From: Tricholomella constricta
Taxonomy: Eukaryota > Basidiomycota > Agaricomycetes > Agaricales > Lyophyllaceae
Length of the DNA: 64,000 bases
Assembly (NCBI GenBank): GCA_013368375.1
Contig: JAACJP010000027.1
Location: 558,001-622,000 of the forward strand
Direction: 5' to 3'
Both the position numbers and the translations under genes were made by a program. Numbering within the stretch: the first letter of the stretch is position 1; each line of letters starts with the position of its first letter. The notes beneath the pieces are model-generated. The model was not told the DNA's origin. It ran no database searches and worked only from the letters and a program-made list of their open reading frames with translations. Of this stretch, positions 12,238 through 24,193 are shown piece by piece.

Positions 12238-15200
12238 AAGGGATGTGTTTGGAGAGGCCAGGTTGAGGTCGAAACAGTCGCGACACTGGGGCTTTATACC
12301 CGTCTCCTGCGGGCATGAACTGGGAAAGGCGATGTCTGATACTTGTGTGGCCACCCGCCACAAACATTTATTCGAATTCCAAACTCGAAGATGGGGGTGA
12401 TTCAGGGATTCATAACTGTTCAAAGAAGATATTGAACGTCATCATGAACATTATGTGGTGCCGCTCATAACAATCAACCTTTCCCCCCAGAAGTTCGCGG
12501 TGAAATCGGCCGCGAAGGAGGCAAAGGTAGGACCCAAAACATATAGGCTTTAGGCGTAGCACGACCTAGAAAATAACACGGAGTCCGAGGCGTGGGACAA
12601 CTCGGCCATGAATGATGATCGTAAGCCATAGAACTGGTTAACGTCCGAGTTCTTGATCGGCCTAGCAGGACTCGCGGCGATCTGAAATTTTCGAAAAGAT
12701 AATATCCAGCGGGCGTTTTGCTTCAATATTCCAGTGGAATTTCCTGGGGAATATCAACCAGCCCCAACCGGGATTTTCGAAGGGCGAGATAAAATCAAGT
12801 ACACCGCCACTTCATATGGTCAGTCCTTGAGGCATCTTTGCATCTTTGCCCATCACCCTGATCACGGAAATGCGCGTAGTTTAATTGTACGATCGATACC
12901 TCGTTGCACGGGCTTTGGCATTCGAAGGTTGCCAAGTAGAATGAAGGTAGTGCCTTGTTAGTGGGCAGTCGCGGGAAGGAATACTAACTTGATTACAGTA
13001 ACATGATCGATGTGTGGAGTCTGGCAATTCAATAGAGAGCGGATTTTCCAGCCAAACCACGGGATCGACTTTAAGTGCCAAGAAGGGGAAATGGCCAGAC
13101 TGCCTGGTGTCCCGGCCAACGCGCGACACAGGGGTACTCTTCGCTTCGAAACCGGCTGAAAGCAAGGTGCAAGATGCCAACCATCACCCTTACACCCTGA
13201 GAAAAATCGCTTCCGGAGGGGCGCATTGGGTAAGGGTTCCTACAGGAGAAGGCGAACCTCGAGTCTCCACAAGAATTCCGGCAGATGCTGAAAAGCCAAG
13301 GATGCCGTTGATAATGGGAGATATGCGCAGAGAATATCTGGGCTTAGTCTAACCAAGGTCTTTAACGCGTAATGAGTCAAGGCATCTTAAAGGGCGAAAA
13401 AAGTAAAGTTTATGCAGTCGTTTTGAGATCAATTAAATGCTTTGGGCGATGAAATAGTTGGAGGACTGACCGCCATTCCCCAAGGAGGTTGTTCTTGATA
13501 TCCTGCGAGCCTGACCGGTAGGGTTGCAGTGGGTGGGCAGTAGGGTTCATAAGACTTCCATGGATGCGATTCAGCCCGGCTCCGAGACGGGAATAACAGC
13601 TGAAGTACCGACCAAGAAAGGATACATTAGACCGTATCGCAGTGTCTCGCTCACTAGAATCGCGGAGGATGAGGTCTTAGACGGCGCGTAGGCGGCAGGG
13701 ATGAGACATCCTCCTCGCTGACTCCGAAATACAGCGCCCGAAAACAAGGGATTGTATTACGTAGACCTGTTCCTCATGGCAGCGGCGTCAGCTTTGCCTC
13801 AAGGCTGATAAGGCAGGCGAAAGGCCCCACATACACATAAAGTAGGCCATTTTATAAATGTCACTGCCAAATGTCAGAACGTTCGGATGTGTACCATGGC
13901 ATTATTGACATCGCAGGGTCAATGCCAAGATGCAGCCTCGTCGAATCATGAGAAGGAAATATTTCCTGGGCTGGTCGAGGAACAAAGGAAAGAGGTTTAT
14001 ACGATATTCCATCGATCGATTGGGCAAGTTCGCCTCGTGTTGATGTTTGACTGTGTTCTAGGGTCAACGTGCCCGGTACGCGAATGTGGCCGGCTTTTGC
14101 GCCAGATCTATGTAAGCGGGCAATCCCGCGAAGATGTGTAACGATGTTCGCTTGCGCGGACTTCAGAAGCGGGTCCAAAGGTCAACAAAAAACGACCATT
14201 GATGCAAGTATACCACCCACCGACGGCAATCGGGAGCGACACTGTTCGACCCGTTGGGCTTTGACGGCATCGGTGACACCTAGGCAAGAGTACCCGTCTG
14301 AAGTCTTTGCTGACATGTCTTTGGAATGATAATCGGATTACCTCGAAAAAAGGGATCGACACATGTATATGACCCTAGTCAACGAAAGAGTCGCAAGGAT
14401 CACGCGAACCTATATGAGCTAGGGTCTCCGATATCGCAGCGGGTCAAGCTCAAGGGGTACAATGTGGAGCGGCGTTTATTCCATCCGCGGTGGTTGAAAC
14501 CTTGAAATGAGAATTGTTGCCTTCATAACCAGGAACCAAGATGGTCTTCGATTTTGTTCTTACGCGGATAGGCCTTCTAAGTGGTTGGACGGCGAGTGAG
14601 CTCTAAAGCCAGTTTGTATGGGTGTACAAGGCGCCTGCTGTAGAAACGGCCCGAAGAAGTCTCGCAAGGCCACACCGATATGGGTGAATCTTTGGAGAGA
14701 CCTTTAGAATAGGACGGCAAACCGTTGAGTTGGCGTTGTTTCGAAAGCCCCCGATCAACCACATAGGAAGACGAGATCCGGGCGCTCTTTGGACAAGAAA
14801 CATGAGGCTGGAAGTTTCGAGCCATAAGGTGGGATCTGGTGGCAGGGCGCGCAATCGGACACCAGTCCTTCACAGAATGCATGAGAGAATGGCACAGAGA
14901 TAGTCCGATGCCCTAAGCGTCTATTTTTTGGATAAGAAAGCAACCTTAGCCATGGAGTGAAGAATGGAGCGTCCCAAAGATCAGCGTTACGGAACATAGT
15001 AAAATATGGAAAAGGTCAGTGAGTGTTTTGGTATCGCCTTCACCTCAAACATGCGGACTTTCCCGCTCATCACCGGATTTGGCACAGCCTGGTCCTGCCT
15101 GGTCCCTACTCATCTCTCAACGTCCAACGTTCGACGTTCAACCATCGTCGTTCCCGCAATCTATGTATGTACGTCCACTCTTGAAACTTCTCTTCATCTT

Positions 15201-15391
15201 TTACAAGAACTCTCAAGACAGCTTTGAGCTCTAGTCCTGTGGCTGCAAAAGAATTTTTAGACGGCGAGTCCATGCGGCTTCTCTGATGGTTCAGGTGCTC
15301 AAATATCAAATGACGAAAGAGTCACGCTGTTCACAGCCTGCGGAACCTTCGACCTCTTGATAAGACTGCGGTTGGCGCACCTTCTCCACTG
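12238..15391. other. 3.2-kb stretch without a recognised gene
   Basis: Several open frames of 80-110 codons occur on both strands, but they overlap each other and show no motif or splice-linked continuation. I see nothing supportable here. The last few hundred bases would hold the promoter of the plus-strand gene starting at 15392. Confidence 0.35.
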
Positions 15392-16078
15392 ATGTCCCGT
15401 ACGCTTTTCTTCGCAGTTATCCTTGGTGCAACTACCCTCTTCTACTACTACAACGTCACATCCACTCTGATATCAAATAAAATGTCTACTCAACCTTGGT
15501 CGTCTCCTTTCGCTGCATGGCATGATCGAGCTCTCCATACACCTCACCCTGATCCCCACTCCTTCACACCGACCCGCGATACCCTCCAATTAGCTCTGCT
15601 CTTGAACGCTCCAATCGAGCATGAGGGGATTTCTGTCGCGTTTTTCTCTCAGTCCAAGGAGAATGGCGCCGGCAGTGAAACTGTAGCAGTCGACGCTCTC
15701 GGACGTGTCCTCGTCGTGGCAGAGAAAGACGCTGCCGGCATCTTAGGGCTCGCACAGGAGGCCGTCAATTTACCATCCACTGGGGCATGGCGAAACACTT
15801 GGGTCATAAAGCGTCCCACCACGAGCCAGCCTATCGACCGATTGTTCATATTTCCGGCTTCCGGATCTGCGACGGGCCCGCACGAAATCAGTGTTCAGGG
15901 ATTCTCGAAACAGACGAGGGAGTTGAAAGATCCTGTTGGGGATACTAGGGAGTTACCGGCAATGTTGTGGGAGCTTGCTGGGCTTGTCCTGGAAGCGCGG
16001 GATGGTCTTGTTTATGGTGAAAAGAGGGATGAAGTTGTATTGGGCAAGGTCAGAGAGACTGTGGCAGAATTATTCTAG
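15392..16078 (+). CDS. Unknown protein with N-terminal membrane anchor, 228 aa
   Basis: A single uninterrupted frame of 228 codons. Residues about 4-24 (LFFAVILGATTLFYYY) form a hydrophobic segment that could be a signal anchor or signal peptide, and NVTS just after it is a possible N-glycosylation site. A second in-frame Met at residue 31 (MSTQPW) could give a soluble form. The rest is a mixed alpha/beta soluble domain with a stretch SVAFFSQSKENGAGSETVAV and a helical C terminus. I do not recognise a family. It is convergent with the GDSL gene downstream (162 bp between stops). Codon use and the long frame without stops support a real gene. Confidence 0.6.
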   Translation: MSRTLFFAVILGATTLFYYYNVTSTLISNKMSTQPWSSPFAAWHDRALHTPHPDPHSFTPTRDTLQLALLLNAPIEHEGISVAFFSQSKENGAGSETVAVDALGRVLVVAEKDAAGILGLAQEAVNLPSTGAWRNTWVIKRPTTSQPIDRLFIFPASGSATGPHEISVQGFSKQTRELKDPVGDTRELPAMLWELAGLVLEARDGLVYGEKRDEVVLGKVRETVAELF

Positions 16079-16240
16079 GTTTTGGAGGACGTGTGGGTTG
16101 CTGGTTGCGGACAGAGACTTGGCAGTTATCGCAGACTCAATGTTACATTGTACTTGTTACCAACACAAATCATACACCAACTCTTGGGGTTGTATCGAAG
16201 TGTACCAAGAAGTCAAGACTAGCAAATCTTCATCCAGCGT

Positions 16241-17635
16241 TTAATTGATTGCAGAAATTTGAGCAATAACACCTTTAGCCCACAGCGTATCTGCAGCCCA
16301 TGCTGGATGCAGGCCGTCCTTCCAAACATCTAAAATTTTCATTAACAATATTCCGAAACCGGGCGAGACGGTGTCAACGTACAAACTGAAACTGGTCCAA
16401 GGCAGCTGGAGTCTGCCGGAAGGACGGTACAGCCACCGCGACTGGCGTACGCGCTGCAAACTCCATCGGGTGTTGCAAAGCCAAAATTGCGGAAGTCGTC
16501 CATGATATTGGTGAACAAAGCGTCTGTGTTCCAAGCCACTCAGCAGATGCTCGTATTTTTGGCGGTAAAAGGACGAACGGGTATCAAATACAGCACATGT
16601 GATCCCTGCCTTTGACGCGCAGTAAGTTTCAGCTTTCGTTGCGAGCTGGGCGTTGAAATCGAGGATGCTGCCCTATTACGGTGCTTTGAATTAGACGGCC
16701 ACAAGACGATGTATGGTCAGTTAGGCGACTATTGATACCTTTAACTTGGCCTGGAGTGTAGTGCCCTGGCTAATCCCGATCTGGGCGCGGTCGAACGGAA
16801 CGACATTATTGAACAGAAAACGGCGGGCTCCTGCAGTGTATAACTTGTCTACTGTCGCGAAATACGAATCCAGATCTTGAGAGTATAGAGAAGTGCCATT
16901 TCCAACAGTATTTTTATACGAGTTGTTCACGTCGTTGGCTAATGTGTCGCATGTCAGAATAGATATATGTATATATGACGGGAAAGATTGAAGAGAGTCT
17001 CACTGCCAAATGATACGGTGAAGATCGCGTTATCCTTGGTCCAAGCGACCTTGTCCGGGAATGGGGCGACGAAATTGATGAAGGACGTTACTTGACTCCT
17101 GAAATCGGGAGGAGAGGCAAAGACGATGTCTTTGTTTGAAGTCGCGCCGCTCACTGCAAGCTAGGAAAGTCGAACCACACAACTTAAGCCTCCACATCCT
17201 ACAAATCACGAATAAAACCCACTCACGTTGACAAGTCGTGTATTGTTGGTAAGGGTATTAAATTGTCGAGCCCAGTTTGGTCCGGCGGAAGAGCATGACG
17301 TTGGATTTTGGGAGAGAAGGGGGTCCCCCGTTCCACCCCAGCCTTCAGACGCTGCAGAAAATTTAAACTAAACCTCATTCTGAATGCGACTAACCATAGA
17401 GGATGAACTCACTGTAACTGGAGAACGGGATTCTGTGATCAGTAAGACCGATCGGGAAAGCAAAGGCGTATTTACCTGTCCCCGCTTCCCGAAGCTCGAC
17501 TCAGCTAGTGTGTCAAAGCGTATATATGGAATGGAAAACATACAAGGCGAATATAAATTTCGTATCGTTCAGGACAGATGCGATGGAGGATGATATACCA
17601 AGTGCGGCTAAAAGCAAGAGACCTCTGAGATGCAT
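16241..17635 (-). CDS. Secreted GDSL/SGNH esterase (lipase-like acylhydrolase), 9 exons including two micro-exons
   Basis: Exons on the minus strand are 17635-17544, 17484-17476 (9 nt), 17417-17413 (5 nt), 17351-17227, 17160-17004, 16938-16739, 16672-16579, 16523-16383 and 16329-16241. All introns are GT-AG, and the sum is 303 codons plus TAA. Residues 1-20 (MHLRGLLLLAALGISSSIAS) are a signal peptide. The nucleophile block FGDSYTSEGW is assembled from exon 1, both micro-exons and exon 4. Block III is AVSGAT and block V gives FGTNDV. The catalytic Asp/His block is WKDGLHPAW near the C terminus. SGNH enzymes of this kind act outside the cell on acyl or acetyl esters, often of plant polysaccharides; the substrate here is unknown. 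The gene is convergent with its left neighbour. Only the GTTCGT donor at 16578 is unusual. Confidence 0.88.
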
Positions 17636-18694
17636 GGGTGCTGGGGTTGCGGGAATCAACACTTGTTGAAATATCCTCTCGGGCTGTTTTATTTAGATCG
17701 TGCATGCGTTGGCATATGAAGAAGGCTACATCCATAGGGTGAAAAGGTGGCGGAGAGAGCACCGGAAGCGTCATGTGGGTACATTCGAGAGCTACTTAGT
17801 TCTGGTCGGCTTGGGGATTCTGCTGGGAGCGAAAAGGGCGTGTTCCTCTCATTCATCCTATCCACTGATGGAAGAATGTATCGAGGAAGATACTGGCGAT
17901 ATCATCGATCGTTAATTTCATGTTCCCTTTGACCTCTGTCGAGCGAATAGCTTTTGGAGGAGTTAAAGCAGTGCCTGACCCGACATCACGACGGAATATT
18001 CGACCAGTGTAGTCCACGGAATACACGACAGACAATCAAATTCGTTACTCCACAACGAAACTCCACTTAACCAGTGAAAAATGGTTGAGGGAAGCAGTGT
18101 CCTGTTGTGACTTCGGGCCGAGGGTGTCGACAAAGAGCGGCATGTCACGGGTGCAGGTGCAAGTCAGAAGTCTTTTCCTACCGCGCGCTCAGAAGTTCTT
18201 AAAGGCTTCGATGAGGTCTCGGGGCTCGTTTCCGTAGACAAAAATATCGTCGCGAGATGCATGGATGAGTGATACTGACAGAGAAGGCGTTGAAGATCCG
18301 AATGGTTCAGACGAAGCCACATGTTCTCACGGTTTCCTTTGCTTCAAGTCACTTACGACGCGCGCCAGTGCGGGGCGTCGAGGTTATCATTTAAGTATCG
18401 ACCCAAGAAAGCTCTGCAATGGACCCACGAAATACTTTGGGACGATAGGGTACACTTGCCTCAAACTTCCAGGAGAAACTTCACTCAACGTGGTCCGTCT
18501 GGTACCATGATCACAATGGCACTTTGACAGCCTGCTCCAGGTTTCGCTTCAGAAATCTACTTCTGTCGTGACCTCGCCCGATGGTACACCTGTCTCCAAC
18601 CTTCGCTTGGAGATTTGTATCGGCCCGTGCTCTATAAAATCGCTCTATTTCTCCTAATTTCTCCAGAGCCCCCTCGAGCACGGCCATACCGAGA
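17636..18694. other. Divergent intergenic region between the esterase and the secreted-protein gene
   Basis: About 1.06 kb separates two genes transcribed away from each other, so it should contain both promoters. No third gene was supported; the short frames present lack motifs. Confidence 0.4.
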
Positions 18695-19620
18695 ATGATT
18701 TTCACCAGTGTACTACTATCCACGACAGTTTACCTCCTGGCGTTGGCTCCGTCCTCCGTCCAGGGTATCAACCAATACAAAACAATTGGTGGGTCGAAGG
18801 TAGCGCATAAGCCCGATAGAATAATTGACAATCAATGATAGGGAACGTTCCAAAACCTGCAACCTGTGGCAATTCTGGCGTACTCCCGTCGGGAGGCTGG
18901 ATAGCGAATAAAAGATGTGGCTATGTCATGGGTAAGTCAAACACAGTCTTTCAGTAACCTGGATTTGTATGACATTGACTACAATTGCCCTTTACCGCAG
19001 GTACCGCTATGGCTGGACAGAGGTTTGACGTCCATTCTACCGACGGCACAAACTACCACTACGGTCGATACCGCGGTACAGGAGGAAACTTCTGCACTTG
19101 GCTTGTCCCTTCGGTAAGGCGGCCCCCTATTGTCTATCACGCCTTCTCTCATTTATATCTGCGCCAAGGCTCTGGATCTTTCCACTCAGACGACCATTGC
19201 AGCTTCCTGCTCGACCGATACTGCTGCAAACATGTGCAACCGCAACACTTTTGGGAGAGACTTTGATTCCCCGCCCCACCAGGGTAATGGTGCAGTCGTT
19301 GTCCCATTGAATCTCTCTGGGTGCTCTGGATTTTACAACTACTTCATCGTACGTTGCGGAAAAACACTTTTTTCACTTGCCTGATATTTTGTTTGAAGGA
19401 CTCTACTTTCCAAACCGGCTCGTTCCAAGACCCTGTGCCATTTAACATGGCACTCACCTCTAACGCCGGATATCGCTATTCGACTAGAGATGGGCGCGCA
19501 AGTATGGTGCGAGCCAACGTTGCGGAATGGGGACAGGTCATCTGGTTCTTCGTTCCTCGGTCGTGCATCGCCGGCCAGCTCCCTGCTACACTGAACAACG
19601 ATGGAGGGGATAGCTGTTGA
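18695..19620 (+). CDS. Secreted cysteine-rich protein of unknown function, 232 aa, 5 exons
   Basis: Exons 18695-18788, 18842-18931, 19001-19113, 19169-19348 and 19399-19620 join across GT-AG introns of 50-69 nt to 232 codons plus TGA. Residues 1-24 (MIFTSVLLSTTVYLLALAPS...) form a signal peptide. The mature part has regularly spaced Cys residues (for instance TCGNSG, KRCGYVM, NFCTWLV, AASCSTD, NMCNRN, SGCSG, RSCIAG and a C-terminal DSC), implying disulphide bonds in an extracellular protein. It has no transmembrane segment after the signal. I do not recognise the family. A host-interaction or cell-wall role is possible but not shown. It is convergent with the phosphatase gene (195 bp between stops). 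Confidence 0.75.
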
Positions 19621-19815
19621 TCAATGAGGTAAAAACGTTGCTGAATCTGAGCTTCTTTGTGATCAGAGAAGAACGGAAATCTTGAATTGCAATTATCGCC
19701 GTTTGTGATATCACAACGGCTGCAAAGGCTGGCACGAGATAAGCTGTTCAGTGTTTATGTATTCATGGGTATGCACAACCTGAGTTTATTCGCAGTATGG
19801 GAGTGTGGATATTCT

Positions 19816-21174
19816 TCAGGCGTCAATTGGGGTATATACCGATTTGATGACAACTGGCAAGATCCCTGGTGTGGCCTATGGTGAATTTGAAATTCGACGA
19901 AAAACACCGACTCACCTCCAGTTCCCAAGACGTAAAAAGGCCGTCCAGCCGAGACTAGAAATCCGTTGATGATCCCTCCATGCGCCGTTACGGAAATGAC
20001 TGTTGACGTCGAATAGACTCATTGCCAGACAACGACGGATTGAAGGCCATGCTTACATGTTTCTTTATCATGCGTGAAGATGTGGTCAAGGACCCGCTTT
20101 GCACGCTCAGCGATGTGTGGCTTATTCTCGCGGACATCGGGATCCCATAAAAGATCTTCCTCTGTAAAACCAGGCTCTATATGGAATCGGGGGAACGTGT
20201 TCTGTATGTACGACCGCGTCCGGCGCTTGTCGCACGTGTGAACCCCATTCTCCTCGCGGCAATTCTACGAGACAAAGATTACCAGATTGAACTGGAAGCA
20301 TAAGAAGAGCGTTTTTACCTCGACGATGATGGGTCTCCTGTTCTGGTCGGACAAAAGGCCGTTGAAGGTAAGCTCGCAGGTCCTTGCCGCGCGAGTCAAT
20401 GGGCTAGAATAAAGCTTCCCGGGAAGAGGGATCTCAAAAGCTAGTTCAGCCTTCCAAACATCTTGGGCATCAACCGCTTGGCCCTTCCCAATTGTTGTAA
20501 GCTCCGGATCCGCTGTGATTTTCGTTAGTGGGGCTGCGTCTAAGCACGTAAAAGCAAGCAATGTCACTTACGACCCCAGACGAGTTCACCGTCTCCATTT
20601 AACTTTGACCAATAACTTTACATATAAAAGCATCAGACTCATGTTTATGACAAGACGAAGGTTGAATTCACTCATCCCAGGCCTTTGTGCCGTATTTGGC
20701 CTCCGCGACGTTGTCTACGGCGTTCACTCTGAAAATCAATCGCTCGAAAAAGGAAATATGCACTTACGAACACCTTGGCCGTGTCGACCAAAGAAGAAGA
20801 CCTTATACGACGTATATCGATCAGCATCTTTGTTGAGGCGTTCGAGATGAGCGAAAAATGCCTGCCATCGACCTGGCGAATTATCAAGGAGTCCAAAACT
20901 AGGTGGAATCTATTTCAAAAGGAACAAGAACCTTCAGGACTTTCTGAAGTTAAAAGGGCTGTGTGCGCTTGAAGCACTCACAGGAAGAACCCCAGAGGTG
21001 GCTAGGTCGTCTTGGAGAAAAAAGCCAGGGACTGTCTGCAGGAACACTTCTTGCTTAATATATGGCAAGGAACATGGGTCATACCCAGACACTGACTGTG
21101 TAGGACCTAATGCCTTTGCTATGAGAATTTTCCAGGGTATCTGAATCATTGTCGGCTATCGCACTTTCGGTCAT
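19816..21174 (-). CDS. Histidine phosphatase (phosphoglycerate-mutase-like, PMU1-type), intact copy, 9 exons
   Basis: Exons on the minus strand are 21174-21097, 21035-20982, 20909-20768, 20714-20672, 20615-20572, 20512-20319, 20264-20057, 19999-19916 and 19853-19816, giving 294 codons plus TGA. The phosphohistidine motif is GRHGQG (His about residue 87), followed across an intron by HNVAEAKYGT. LYSSPLTRA holds the conserved Arg, and the second catalytic His is in VTAHGG near the C terminus. The N terminus has TVPGFFLQDD, typical of the fungal PMU1-like group. These enzymes are phosphatases acting through a phosphohistidine; the physiological substrate is not evident. No signal peptide is present. 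A paralogue with six equal internal exon lengths lies at 30439-37700, broken by a retrotransposon. Confidence 0.88.
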
Positions 21175-24100
21175 GGTCGTCTGGTATAGAGGGGGCGGAG
21201 TTTGAAGTCGCGCCGCGACGCGTCGGGGAAGCACGTGGTTACTTTCGTCAGGGTTGTCTCAAGCCTTCAAGTTCTTAAGCCCTGCTCAGTGCTGCAACTA
21301 CAACAAGTTGTCGCATACCTTGTCTCCGTCGCTCTAGGATCCAGATCATCTTCTGCTTAAGCCCTGAATCTCATAAAGCAGCTTATACCCTCAAAAGCCA
21401 AAATCTCCTTGAAAATCTCATTAACAAAATATAGCCGTCTACTTCCAGCATAAAAGCTATTCCACGCCACCTTGCGCCTACACTGCTGACACCTTTCTTT
21501 TGTTTTCCTCTACCTCCGGCGTCTAGCTACATGGTACAAGCATTCGCTCCGCTCTGGCTGAATTGCTCCTGATGATACTTTGAATGATCTTTGAAGACTC
21601 TCTTGTTCCCATTCGCGCTCAGCTCCATCTACACAGCCTGGTGGCCATGCCCACGAGTTCAATATTCTGACGCGCCTCGTCATCTTCGTAAGCAAGGATG
21701 GGACTTTCTTGTCGGATGTGTAAGACTACCTTGGATGGTCGCGTAAATTCTCCCTAGATGTTTATGTGACCCGGCGAGCGGCGCACTAGGAAGGCGATAA
21801 CATTTATGACCCCCACGAATATGACTACATACGAGTTTTTTATCGCTTTGATGGCACCACACCTCCGCAGAATGGAAGTCCTTTTGTTCTCCAGTATACG
21901 TCGCTTCCCACTTTCAAGGATATCCATGGCGCAGCGACAGCCCTTTTAAATCTCGTTCTCGACTGCAAGCACGATGGTGACAGTACTACTGAGGCTCAGC
22001 CGACACCTGATCACCTAATGGGAACTTCACTGTCTCCGGCAACTCTGCATAGACGGAAGGACCACGTTTCAGACTAGGACAACGTCTTGGAGTGGCTCGA
22101 GGATCACCCTCAATATTTAAAGCTTGCCAAATTCAATCTAAGTCGATGCCCAAACGACTTCTGGAGGCCATAATTCTAGTTTGATCTGGTGACTCCTTAG
22201 CCTCGCGCATTGCAAAAGTTTGTTCACCTAGAACAACAGAAAGGTAGGAAGACTCCGCCTTTTCATTACCAATATCGCCTTTGAGCTTCCGGTGAAAAAT
22301 TTTGAAATCTCAGCACCTGTCTGCACTACAACTCTCTAGTTAATCGGTGCACCATCTATGAGCCTCCCAATACCTTGTGTAACAAGACCCTCATCCCGGA
22401 ACGTACCTCGACCTCTGCGATCTCCTAGCGGGTGTCTGTGAATGGTCTCGCGACGTGCCGGAACTTGTAGACTGCTTATCCGAGGAGGATGACAGAGGAT
22501 GACGCGGTGCCCGTACGGGATGATGACTCCGACGCCGCATTCCTTCAGACCTTGTGGTGAATTCTCTTTTACGAAGATGAGGATTTTTCTTGAAACAGGC
22601 TGAGGTGGGCTAGACGCCGGATCAAGCGCCGCTCACGCGGAAGGCCGGGGGCCGACTCTCTCTTCCTTGAGGATGCGGCATGGGTTCAAGCCAATGCTGT
22701 ATGACGGTGGGGATGCAAAGAGTTGTAAATACGAGGATATAATACTGTCTTTTCCCAGTCTCGAACTATATGACATCTCATTGAAATACGAAGGTTGACG
22801 TTCTCGAATTCCGTGTGTACCTGAAATATCACATTGCAGGAAGTATATGATAAAGACCAGACTCCAATGACTACGGAGATGAGTGATTAGCAGCTGTGTT
22901 CACCTTCGTTGGGCCTTTCGCGAGCATCTGGTTCTACTCGGTTAGCGGTGGCGCAGTGATGATTCGGACCTACCCAAAACGTGATGCTTTGTGAGCCGCT
23001 GTCGGAGGTGACCTTACTCATACCTTACTTACTCCTTGTCTCCCGGCTCTACTGATCTGCCGTGATATACGAACTCGGCAGGACGTGATTTGAGTTGGAG
23101 GAAAGTGAATGTCAGAGGACCAGAGTTAAACTGCGCTAGCTATTCTGAGCCCAGAAAACTGCGGACGGTTACAGAGAATTGCTGCGAATTTGCTGCGCAG
23201 TGCGGTGTAGCGTGAGTGCTTGCCTTGTGACCCTTGCGGACCTGATCCTGCTTAGGGGTTTATGAACGGGCGTCCACAATATTACAGTTCCTGACAATAG
23301 TTCGAGGATCCTCCTCCTACCTCGTAAACGTACGATGGGCTCGGAAAGCATGTGACTGGACCTAGCCTATCTGGCAAAGATCGCAGGTAACAGCACTAAC
23401 CGGGGTTTCGGGAGGCTAAAGCCGATAATCAAATCCGTCGTGATCGTGTGCGTGTCGAGGGAATTTCACACCATTTCAGGGGACTGAATTGCATGATAGA
23501 TCGATGACATCGTTACAGAGTTAGCGGTCTCCTCGAAACAGGCTTGGCAAGGTCAAAATCAGGTAATTGTCAGAGGGAGGATCATTCGTTAGGGACGGAT
23601 AGGCGGAGGGAGATGACGCACATCGCATAACGAGAGCTCCTGGCAGAAGGTGATAGAGGAGAACATAGTCAAGTACTAATAATCAGACTTCAAAGGCGAG
23701 GCGCTGAGGACGTATAATTTGTGAGACCCCACGCTAAAGATAGATTTACCCTCTGTTGGGCAACTGCGCAGCGTTCAAAGCCAGCGTAAAAAACCAAGGC
23801 GAGAAGTTATACAAGACATCTAACGTCTGGTATGAAGATTCCGTGCACATTAGCACGCACCGGTCGTCGAGGAACGAAGGCGGGCGCCGAGACGCCACGC
23901 GTTATCACGGAAGCATGCGCCGTGGTGACATAAGCAATGACGGAAAACGGGCCAGGCGCTGTCAGATTCTCTTCGTCTCCCACCAGCTTCAGCGCGTTCA
24001 ACTACAGGTATGAAGGGAATTTTTAAGAGAAGCTACAAGTTACTGACTTTCGTAGCAGATCAGCCTTCGCTGCTGCGCATTTCAAGGTTGACATTTTACG

Positions 24101-24193
24101 ACCTGCGGACGCCAAGTAAAAAGTATCAAATATCCGCGCTGATCTTGGGCGCTTGGTTATGCACGACGACCACAGGCTTTAACTGCGGCGCCC
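21175..24193. other. 3-kb stretch: possible decayed gene relic, otherwise nothing
   Basis: Between about 21840 and 22450 a plus-strand frame shows protein-like stretches (LEWLEDHPQYLKLAKFN near 22090) broken by several stop codons. It could be the relic of a fungal gene such as an F-box protein, but I cannot name it. From 22500 to 24190 nothing is recognised; the end should hold the promoter of the gene starting at 24194. Confidence 0.3.

Noticed and set aside
12734..13352. Possible small spliced gene on the plus strand
   Set aside because: Two short frames could be linked by an intron, but no motif or start context supports it.
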